Assembly (NCBI GenBank): GCA_950075905.1 | Contig: CATMVR010000362.1 | Span: forward strand, 1-5,807 | Source: an uncultured Persicitalea sp. | Lineage (GTDB): Bacteria; Bacteroidota; Bacteroidia; Cytophagales; Spirosomataceae | DNA length: 5,807 nucleotides | Direction of reading: 5' to 3' | Part shown: positions 1-4,954 of the stretch, one piece after another | Position numbering within the stretch: position 1 is the first letter of the stretch | How the letters are laid out: every line of letters starts with the position of its first letter | Notes under the pieces: model-generated | The model's input: only the letters and a program-made list of their open reading frames with translations | Databases searched by the model: none | What the model was told of the DNA's origin: nothing | Program-made: the position numbers and the translations under genes

Positions 1-1245
1 GGTATTTTGCGCACCTCTATGGCGGCAAGCATCAACCGGCAGTTTTTTGGCAACTGGCAAACCGTACCCACTCCTTTTGAGGCCACTTCTCTGGCGGTTT
101 TTCAGGATATTGTTTATACCGGAAAAGCCGGCGAAGGTATTTTCCGCCGAACGACCTCCACCTGGCAGCTGGTGTACCCGGCTCCCAGCATGCGGTATGG
201 CTTCACGGTAGCCCGCGATCGGCTCATTGCCGCGCTCGATAGCCGGGTAGTGGTGCTGAGTCCGCAGGATCAGGTCACGGGCTTTCGCGACCCGCTGCTC
301 GTAGCACCGCAGGAAGCTACGCTCGACGCCGCGGCCAACCTTTGGGTAGCCGACGCCCGCACGGGGCTGCTCAGCAACTACCAGGGTACCTTACGCTCGT
401 ATAGCCCGCCTACTGCGGATACAACCATCGCAAACCGGACGGATTCCCTGCTCACCGACCGGCAGGGCAATGAGTGGGTACGCCTGCCCGCTAACCTCGG
501 TGGAGGTATAGTAGTCAGAAATCCCACCACGCAGCAGCAGCGGTTTCTGACGGTTTCGCCCAACAATGGCGGCCTGCCCTCCTCCCGGATCAACAGCCTG
601 TCGCTTGACCAAAACGGGCTGGTATGGTTTGCCGCCGACCGGGGTGTGGGGTACTTCGTGCCCGATGGCGTTCTTACCGGCGGGGCGGTCAACGCTGTGT
701 TGCCGATTTTCGGGCAAAGAAGGCTCCTCAGCAATGAATTCAACACCGCCATCGTGACCGAGCCCGGCAACCGCAAGTGGGTGGGTACCCGCAACGGCCT
801 GTACCTGTTCAATGCCGACGGCACGCAACTGATCCGACAGTTTACAGCTGCCAACAGCCCCCTGCCTTCCGCTCAGATTCTGGCGCTGCAATTCCGGGAC
901 TCCACCGGACGTTTGTATATCGATACCCCCATGGGCATGGTATCGTACCGGTCGGATGCCACGGCTCCGGCGACTTCTTTGCAAACCGTCACCATCTTTC
1001 CCAACCCGGTACGCCCCGGCTATGCGGGTGTGATAGGCATCAAAGGACTCGTGGACGAAACCGTGGTAAAGATCACGGATCTGGCCGGGAGGCTCGTCTA
1101 CGAAACCCGCTCGCAGGGAGGCACTGCCTCCTGGAACCTGCTCGATTACACCGGTCGCCGGGCCCGCGGCGGTATTTACCTGGTGCTGCTGACCCGGCCC
1201 GACGGCACCGAGAGCAATGCCGGCAAACTGGCGATTATCGAATAA
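1..1245 (+). CDS. porZ: PorZ, type IX secretion attachment-complex protein (C-terminal part)
   Basis: The reading frame is open from the first base, so the true start lies left of the window; 414 residues are visible. Most of the visible part is beta-propeller-like, with Reg_prop-type blade motifs such as GLVWFAADRGVGYF and NRKWVGTRNGLYLF (near 769-822). From about residue 329 it ends in a type IX sorting-type domain that begins TVTIFPNPVRPG, continues with VKITDLAGRLVYETRSQGG, and closes with GRRARGGIYLVLL. The order of two propellers then a C-terminal domain, and the wording FPNPVRPGY...IKGLV...VKITD, are characteristic of PorZ as I know it from Porphyromonas gingivalis. There PorZ sits on the cell surface with PorU, PorV and PorQ and supplies anionic LPS to sortase PorU for attachment to cargo proteins. 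The alternative is another propeller protein with a sorting domain, which seems less likely. No other type IX gene lies nearby. Confidence 0.8.
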   Translation, partial: GILRTSMAASINRQFFGNWQTVPTPFEATSLAVFQDIVYTGKAGEGIFRRTTSTWQLVYPAPSMRYGFTVARDRLIAALDSRVVVLSPQDQVTGFRDPLLVAPQEATLDAAANLWVADARTGLLSNYQGTLRSYSPPTADTTIANRTDSLLTDRQGNEWVRLPANLGGGIVVRNPTTQQQRFLTVSPNNGGLPSSRINSLSLDQNGLVWFAADRGVGYFVPDGVLTGGAVNAVLPIFGQRRLLSNEFNTAIVTEPGNRKWVGTRNGLYLFNADGTQLIRQFTAANSPLPSAQILALQFRDSTGRLYIDTPMGMVSYRSDATAPATSLQTVTIFPNPVRPGYAGVIGIKGLVDETVVKITDLAGRLVYETRSQGGTASWNLLDYTGRRARGGIYLVLLTRPDGTESNAGKLAIIE

Positions 1246-1356
1246 CTTTGGGGCTTGATTTACAAGAACTTTTCGGGTAGCCTGCCGGGAGCTTTGTATT
1301 TTTACGGATATTCGTGCCCGATTTTATGTGGTTATTGGGTATGGGGTTATTAGTTA

Positions 1357-1389
1357 TTGGTAGCCGGCTCGACTAATGACATTAATTTG
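1357..1389 (+). promoter_or_regulatory. Possible udk promoter
   Basis: A TTG at 1357-1359 is followed after 22 bp by TTAATTTG at 1382-1389. This resembles the Bacteroidota consensus TTG/TTTG - about 17-23 bp - TAnnTTTG with one mismatch (TT for TA). It would give a leader of roughly 65 nt before the udk ATG, containing the direct repeat and the palindrome. The match is modest and could be chance in AT-rich DNA. Confidence 0.3.
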
Positions 1390-1406
1390 ATTATCAGATA
1401 AAATAC

Positions 1407-1424
1407 ACCTCACAGGACCTCACA
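1407..1424 (+). repeat. Tandem pair of ACCTCACA, 10-bp period
   Basis: ACCTCACA occurs at 1407-1414 and again at 1417-1424, separated by GG. The period is 10 bp, about one helical turn, and the second copy runs into the left arm of the adjoining palindrome. This layout suits a protein-binding site on one DNA face, but no function is shown. Confidence 0.6.
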
Positions 1425-1443
1425 AATAGCTAGTAGCTATTTG
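1423..1443. promoter_or_regulatory. Perfect palindrome upstream of udk (possible operator)
   Basis: The arms CAAATAGCTA (1423-1432) and TAGCTATTTG (1434-1443) are exact reverse complements around a single central G, and end 18 bp before the udk ATG. The one-base centre favours a dimeric protein-binding site. As RNA it could fold as an 8-bp stem with a 5-nt loop close to the start codon. No T run follows, so it does not look like a terminator. The symmetry is certain; the role is inferred. Confidence 0.55.
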
Positions 1444-1461
1444 AATAAGACTAATTTTAGA

Positions 1462-2094
1462 ATGGATCATCAGGACACAAAACCTTTTATTGTTGGTATC
1501 ACCGGAGGAAGCGCTTCGGGAAAGACCTTTTTCATGAAAAGTCTGCTTTCCTCCTTTGGGGAAGGGGAGATTTGCCGCATCTCGCAGGACAACTACTACC
1601 GGCCAATCCACGAAATACCCAAGGATCAGAACGGGGTGGAGAATTTTGACTTACCAGAAACCATTGACCACCAGCTTTTTGCCCGGCATATTGCCGAGCT
1701 GCGCCAGGGTAAGGTAGTGCAGCAGAAGGAGTACACGTTCAACAACCCGCTGCTGGAACCCAAGGTACTGACCTTTACGCCCACGCCCATCATCATTGTA
1801 GAAGGCATATTTGTTTTTTACTTTTCCGAAATAGCCCAACTCATTGACCTGAAAGTATTTGTAGATGCCAAGGAGCACATCAAGATCAAGCGGCGCATCA
1901 TTCGCGACAACAACGAGCGCGGCTATGATCTGGAAGATGTGCTCTACCGTTGGGAAAACCATGTGGCCCCCACCTACGACAAGTACATCAAACCACTCCG
2001 CTCGGAGGCAGACCTGATTATTAATAACCACCATAAGTTTGACCGGGGACTCGAAGTACTGGTGTCCTATCTGAAAACTAAGGTTGGTACGTAA
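1462..2094 (+). CDS. udk: Uridine kinase (uridine/cytidine salvage)
   Basis: A 210-residue protein of the usual length for a uridine kinase, which phosphorylates uridine and cytidine to UMP and CMP in the cytoplasm (pyrimidine salvage). The Walker A loop is GGSASGKT (residues 15-22). ISQDNYYRP (40-48) carries the acidic residue expected near the nucleoside (D43), and a Walker B-like strand IIIVEGIFVF spans 110-119. A basic lid KRRIIRDNNERG lies at 143-154. EYTFNNP (90-96) takes the place of the enterobacterial YDFxxHxR motif, as is common in the Bacteroidota form. I chose the ATG at 1462. An in-frame TTG at 1441 would lie inside the palindrome and add seven residues not expected in the family, whose members begin shortly before the P-loop. 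There is no clear Shine-Dalgarno site. The nearest relative by fold is phosphoribulokinase, but its context and motifs fit less well. Confidence 0.9.
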   Translation: MDHQDTKPFIVGITGGSASGKTFFMKSLLSSFGEGEICRISQDNYYRPIHEIPKDQNGVENFDLPETIDHQLFARHIAELRQGKVVQQKEYTFNNPLLEPKVLTFTPTPIIIVEGIFVFYFSEIAQLIDLKVFVDAKEHIKIKRRIIRDNNERGYDLEDVLYRWENHVAPTYDKYIKPLRSEADLIINNHHKFDRGLEVLVSYLKTKVGT

Positions 2095-2117
2095 TTTTTG
2101 TAAAAGGTGTACCAACC
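2082..2117 (+). terminator. Long hairpin overlapping the udk stop codon
   Basis: GGTTGGTAC (2082-2090) pairs perfectly with GTACCAACC (2109-2117). Two G-T wobbles extend the stem. After a 2x2 mismatch, TTTT and AAAA close a 3-nt loop. The left arm encodes the last residues of Udk and the stop codon lies within the hairpin. No T run follows the right arm, so classical intrinsic termination is uncertain. It may instead protect the 3' end of the mRNA or weaken read-through into the porin gene. Confidence 0.5.
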
Positions 2118-2194
2118 CGACTGCACAGAAATCAGTAGTCTCCGCAGTTTGGCTGATGTTTTTCTTAAATCTCTGACACCTTTTTGCATCAAGC

Positions 2195-3526
2195 ATGGTA
2201 CCTTTCATGGCTAACCGCCCCCTGCCGTTAGGGCGTTTTCTCCTGTATCTGATTATGGCGGGTGTAGTTTTTGGCACTACTTCCAAGTGCAGGGCGCAGC
2301 TGATCATGGACAACCTCACCGATACCACCCAGTACAGTGAGGGCCTTTTTGCGATATATAAAGACATGAACCGGCTCCGTTTCAGCGGCTATATGCAGCC
2401 TCAGTACCAGGTGGCGCAGTTGGCGGGAGCACCCAGTTTCAACGGTGGCGATTTTCCCGAAGAGGTCAACAACCGCTTTATGCTAAGGCGGGGACGCCTG
2501 CGGGTAGACTACTCACATGTCAATGAGGAGGGCCTGCCTACCATTTACTTTGCCTACCAGTTCGACGGCACCGAGCGAGGCGTTTTTACGCGAGATTTCT
2601 TTGGCCGGGTCTACGAAAACAAGTGGAGCGTGTTCAATCTGTCGGCCGGAATCTTTCCCCGACCCTTTGGCTACGAAATCAACCTGAGTTCCAGCGACCG
2701 CGAGTCGCCCGAACGGGGCCGCATGTCCCAGATCCTGATGCGTACCGAACGCGACGTGGGAGCCATGCTTTCCTTTCAGCCCCAGCGCGACGACCACCCG
2801 CTCTCTTTTTTGCGCATTGATCTGGGGGTTTTTAACGGACAGGGGCTTACCTCGCCGAATGATTTTGACAGCTACAAGGATATTGTTTCGAGGATATCTG
2901 TAAAAGAACTAAAACCTGATCCGAATATCAGCATTTCGGCGGGAGCCTCAATCCTGTACGGTGGTATGGAGCAATTTACACGGGAAATCTACCGCATGCA
3001 GACAGAGGGCTTTCGGATAGACCGCTCGCCCTCCAACGTAGGTAAGATAGCCCCCCGGCATTACTACGGAGCCGATGTACAGCTGGGGATCAAAAACCCG
3101 CTGGGGCAAACCACAGTCCGGGCCGAGGGTATTACAGGCACGCAGACCTCCACCCAAACTACCTCTGAAACTCCCGGAAGCATTCCCGGAACCCTACTGA
3201 CGCCCGCCCCGCTCTACATCCGGCCCTTTAACGGAGCGTACTTCTATTTTCTGCACTCTCTGCCCAACCCGCAGCATCAGTTTGGCATAAAGTACGATTG
3301 GTACGATCCCAATGCTCTTGTAGCAGGCCAGGATATTGACGAAGGCTATACGCCCGCCGACGTCCGGTTTGCCACGCTGGGCATGGGCTACAACTACTAC
3401 ATCAATGCTAACCTGCGGCTACTGCTGTGGTATGAGGTAGTTAGAAATGAGAAAACCCGCATGGAAGGGTACCAGCAGGATTTAGAGGACAATATATTCA
3501 CCTGCCGGTTGCAGTTCAGGTTTTGA
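2195..3526 (+). CDS. Outer-membrane porin, phosphate-selective OprO/OprP family
   Basis: A 443-residue protein with an N-terminal signal peptide: basic start (R8, R14), hydrophobic stretch at about residues 15-27, and possible cleavage after A34 in KCRA|QL. The mature part begins with the family's first barrel strand RLRFSGYMQPQYQ (about 59-71), followed by NNRFMLRRGRLRVDY (about 92-106). It then alternates aromatic-rich beta strands with polar loops and ends in LQFRF with a terminal Phe, as outer-membrane beta barrels do. The family (Pfam Porin_O_P) forms anion-preferring channels, but in Bacteroidota the true substrate is usually unknown, so phosphate uptake should not be assumed. A second ATG at 2207 (residue 5) is also a possible start. 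The gene follows udk by 100 bp and could be read through the hairpin; I see no good promoter of its own. It converges on moaA. Confidence 0.8.
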   Translation: MVPFMANRPLPLGRFLLYLIMAGVVFGTTSKCRAQLIMDNLTDTTQYSEGLFAIYKDMNRLRFSGYMQPQYQVAQLAGAPSFNGGDFPEEVNNRFMLRRGRLRVDYSHVNEEGLPTIYFAYQFDGTERGVFTRDFFGRVYENKWSVFNLSAGIFPRPFGYEINLSSSDRESPERGRMSQILMRTERDVGAMLSFQPQRDDHPLSFLRIDLGVFNGQGLTSPNDFDSYKDIVSRISVKELKPDPNISISAGASILYGGMEQFTREIYRMQTEGFRIDRSPSNVGKIAPRHYYGADVQLGIKNPLGQTTVRAEGITGTQTSTQTTSETPGSIPGTLLTPAPLYIRPFNGAYFYFLHSLPNPQHQFGIKYDWYDPNALVAGQDIDEGYTPADVRFATLGMGYNYYINANLRLLLWYEVVRNEKTRMEGYQQDLEDNIFTCRLQFRF

Positions 3527-3551
3527 GAAAAGAGGAGAAAATATATTCGTA

Positions 3552-3567
3552 ACTACCCCCCAATAGC
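3552..3567 (-). repeat. Direct repeat, left copy (duplicate of the moaA 3' end)
   Basis: ACTACCCCCCAATAGC, identical base for base to 3873-3888. Read on the minus strand it spells the last codons of MoaA (Ala-Ile-Gly-Gly-stop) plus one base. The bases on each side differ from those flanking the right copy, so the identity is bounded at 16 bp. Confidence 0.85.
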
Positions 3568-3604
3568 TTTTTGTTCCGTTCTTCCAGCATGGTTATTTTG
3601 GTTC

Positions 3605-3621
3605 AATTTATTGTAAATTTG
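3605..3621 (+). promoter_or_regulatory. Promoter -7 element within a palindrome, upstream of the antitoxin-like gene
   Basis: TAAATTTG (3614-3621) is a full match to the Bacteroidota -7 box TAnnTTTG. The only TTTG near the -33 position (3597-3600) is just 13 bp away, closer than usual. AATTTA (3605-3610) and TAAATT (3614-3619) form a palindrome with a TTG centre that overlaps the -7 box. Antitoxins commonly repress their own operon through such sites. In DNA this AT-rich a short palindrome may be coincidental. Confidence 0.45.
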
Positions 3622-3648
3622 AGTGGTATACTAAAATCTTAATTATTT

Positions 3649-3864
3649 ATGGAGAATACGATGCTCATAGAACTCACAAATCACAAGGCCATAAGGCTTT
3701 TGAGGGAATTGGAGCAATTGCATTTGATTAAAGTTATTGAGGATAATACTACGCCTACCACAAAAAAGCTTTCTGAAAAATACCGTGGTATGCTTTCCAA
3801 AGAGGATGGCAAGCTGCTTAATGAACACATTGAGAAAATGCGGAGCGAATGGAGCAGTATTTGA
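3649..3864 (+). CDS. Small antitoxin-like protein, orphaned from a VapC/PIN-type toxin
   Basis: A 71-residue, charged, mainly helical-looking protein. It begins LIELTNHKAIRLLRELEQLHLIKVIED and ends KLSEKYRGMLSKEDGKLLN followed by HIEKMRSEWSSI. I recognise this pattern, especially the closing MR-x-EW, from small Bacteroidota proteins encoded directly before PIN-domain (VapC-type) toxins. The antitoxin role is inferred from that and from the toxin-start remnant overlapping its 3' end. Such antitoxins would bind the partner RNase and repress their own promoter. By hand count 85 of 216 bases are G or C (39%), well below the neighbouring genes, which points to acquisition. The start could be ATG 3649 or ATG 3661; the latter has GGAG at 3651-3654, six bases upstream. 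It converges with moaA, with 9 bp between the two stop codons. It may be functional or relict. Confidence 0.7.
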   Translation: MENTMLIELTNHKAIRLLRELEQLHLIKVIEDNTTPTTKKLSEKYRGMLSKEDGKLLNEHIEKMRSEWSSI

Positions 3865-3887
3865 TCGATACCACTACCCCCCAATAG
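3849..3887 (+). pseudogene. Start of a VapC-like PIN toxin gene, cut off after about eight codons
   Basis: An ATG at 3849, overlapping the last 16 bases of the antitoxin-like gene in another frame, opens a frame reading MEQYLIDT and then TTPQ-stop. PIN-domain toxins of this Bacteroidota type begin M-x-x-YLIDTN, where the Asp is the first catalytic metal ligand, and they overlap the antitoxin end in just this way. Likely homology covers 3849-3872. The frame then enters the 16-bp repeat that forms the moaA 3' end and stops at 3885-3887. No further toxin sequence is visible in the window, so no active toxin can be made here. The motif is short, so the call rests on position, overlap and sequence together. 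Confidence 0.65.
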
Positions 3888-3888
3888 C
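3873..3888 (-). repeat. Direct repeat, right copy (native moaA 3' end)
   Basis: This is the second copy of ACTACCCCCCAATAGC, 321 bp from the first in the same orientation. It includes the moaA stop codon and the two Gly codons that MoaA needs at its C-terminus. The toxin-gene remnant ends exactly at its left border. Confidence 0.85.
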
Positions 3889-4866
3889 AATCATCGTCCG
3901 GTTTGTTTCGTACTCTGCCTTAGCGCCTTTCTCGGCGAAATCGCTGTGCCCGCCGTGGGCGAAGTGCTTGGCCTGAAAATGGGCCAGAATCAGCGGACGT
4001 ACGTCTTCTCCGCGCCGCAGAGCTCCTAGTAAATCTACTTCTTTGGTATCGAACAGGCAGTTTTTCAGCTTACCGTCGGCGGTGAGCCGGATGCGGTTGC
4101 AGCCCGCGCAGAAATGGTTGGTAATGGTACTGATGATGCCAAAGGTACCCTGCCCACCTTCAATCCGGAAGCAGCGGGCAGTATCGTTTTCTTCACCGGG
4201 CAGGCCCTCAAATTCAAATTGGCCAGCGATTCTTTCCAGCAAATCTTTGTAAGATACCATGCGCGAAAAATCCCATTTATTCCCGTTGAAGGGCATAAAC
4301 TCGATAAAGCGTACGTGCAGGTTGGGTTGGTTTCGGGTAAGTTCTACAAAGTCATTTACCTCCTCCACGTTCATATCCCGCATCACCACCATATTGAGCT
4401 TCACGCTGAACCCTTCGGCCAGCAGCAGGTGGATATTGTCGAGCGTTTTTTTGAAATGATCGCGGCGGGTGATGGTTTTGAAACGCTCTTCCTGCAAGGT
4501 ATCCAAACTGATATTCAGCGAGCGTACGCCCGCTTTTTTCAGGGTATCCAGGTACTGATCCACAAAGACCGCGTTGGTAGTAAGGGTGAGCGAGGTAGGT
4601 AGCTGTCCCAGAGATTCGATAATTTCCCCAACATCCTTCCGTACCAGTGGTTCACCGCCCGTCAAACGGATCTTTTGCACCCCCATTTCCACAAAAATAC
4701 CCGCCAGCGTCCGGATTTCATCGGCCGACATCAGCCAGGCCGAGGGCATAAACTGCATGTCTTCCTGCGGCATGCAGTAGTTGCAGCGCAGATTGCACTT
4801 GTCCGTAAGCGAGATGCGGAGGTAAGTATGTACGCGACCGAAAGTATCTGTGATGGGTTGGATCAT
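3874..4866 (-). CDS. moaA: GTP 3',8-cyclase MoaA (molybdenum cofactor, step 1)
   Basis: A 330-residue radical-SAM enzyme of standard length. With MoaC it converts GTP to cyclic pyranopterin monophosphate. The N-terminal cluster motif is C24-x3-C28-x2-C31 (CNLRCNYC), followed by the SAM-binding LTGGEPLVRKD. The second 4Fe-4S cluster, which binds GTP, is ligated by C253, C256 and C270 in CAGCNRIRLTADGKLKNC. KHFAHGG and the terminal MIAIGG are also family hallmarks; the last two glycines are known to matter for cyclase activity. The start is ATG at 4866-4864, giving MIQPITDTFGRVHTYLRIS. A longer open frame to 5034 would overlap moaCB and adds unrelated residues. It lies 88 bp downstream of moaCB on the same strand, with a promoter in the gap. 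Its 3' end abuts the inserted antitoxin cassette, leaving no room for a terminator before the opposing gene. Confidence 0.95.
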   Translation of the reverse strand: MIQPITDTFGRVHTYLRISLTDKCNLRCNYCMPQEDMQFMPSAWLMSADEIRTLAGIFVEMGVQKIRLTGGEPLVRKDVGEIIESLGQLPTSLTLTTNAVFVDQYLDTLKKAGVRSLNISLDTLQEERFKTITRRDHFKKTLDNIHLLLAEGFSVKLNMVVMRDMNVEEVNDFVELTRNQPNLHVRFIEFMPFNGNKWDFSRMVSYKDLLERIAGQFEFEGLPGEENDTARCFRIEGGQGTFGIISTITNHFCAGCNRIRLTADGKLKNCLFDTKEVDLLGALRRGEDVRPLILAHFQAKHFAHGGHSDFAEKGAKAEYETNRTMIAIGG

Positions 4867-4914
4867 GCTGTGTTTACAAACTATATTCCCTGAGAGTGAG
4901 GGTATTGATTTAAA

Positions 4915-4944
4915 CAAAAATAGACAAAAGAATCGAAACCCAAA
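4915..4944 (-). promoter_or_regulatory. Promoter for moaA
   Basis: Read on the minus strand, TTTG (4944-4941) is followed after 18 bp by TATTTTTG (4922-4915), a full match to the Bacteroidota TTTG / TAnnTTTG consensus at acceptable spacing. Transcription should begin near 4908, leaving a leader of about 40 nt. It would let moaA be expressed separately from moaCB. A short CCCT/AGGG stem lies in the leader (4888-4902) and is too weak to interpret. Confidence 0.6.
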
Positions 4945-4954
4945 CGGAGACCGC

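Larger units (their letters stand above)
1246..1461. other. Spacer between porZ and udk
   Basis: This 216-bp, AT-richer gap shows no credible gene. It holds three GTTATTR heptamers (1331-1337, 1346-1352, 1353-1359), a weak promoter candidate (1357-1389), two copies of ACCTCACA spaced 10 bp apart, and a perfect palindrome immediately upstream of udk. I found no convincing terminator for porZ. The sequence around 1275-1285 gives only a three-base-pair GC stem, although a T-rich run follows at 1299-1303. Confidence 0.7.
3527..3648. other. Spacer between porin and antitoxin-like gene
   Basis: The gap is strongly AT-rich. Bases 3527-3551 appear to be the original tail of the porin/moaA convergent spacer. 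A 16-bp copy of the moaA 3' end follows (3552-3567). The rest, 3568-3648, belongs to the inserted cassette and contains the promoter and palindrome of the small gene. No coding sequence or convincing terminator is visible. Confidence 0.65.

Noticed and set aside
391..984. 197-residue minus-strand open frame inside porZ
   Set aside because: It lies wholly antisense to a well-supported gene, has no recognisable domain, and overlaps another antisense frame, as expected in GC-rich codon shadows.
1271..1304. Intrinsic terminator or promoter just after porZ
   Set aside because: The best stem is three GC pairs, and the promoter-like GAGCTTTG and TATTTTTA each miss consensus with no properly spaced -33 box.
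1441..1461. TTG start for udk at 1441
   Set aside because: It would place the start inside the palindrome and add seven residues not expected in the family; ATG 1462 fits better.
1651..2367. 238-residue minus-strand open frame across udk and the porin start
   Set aside because: It is antisense to the conserved udk motifs, crosses the intergenic hairpin and shows no known motif.
3552..3888. Insertion sequence or MITE as the nature of the cassette
   Set aside because: The two ends inside the repeats show no terminal inverted repeats and there is no transposase; only the direct repeat is supported.
4114..4602. 162-residue plus-strand open frame inside moaA
   Set aside because: It is antisense to intact radical-SAM coding sequence, and several alternative frames overlap there; a shadow of moaA.
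4888..4902. Riboswitch-like element before moaA (CTGAGA string and a small stem)
   Set aside because: CTGAGA is on the strand opposite to moaA, and the CCCT/AGGG stem is only four pairs; there is no room or structure for a TPP or Moco riboswitch.
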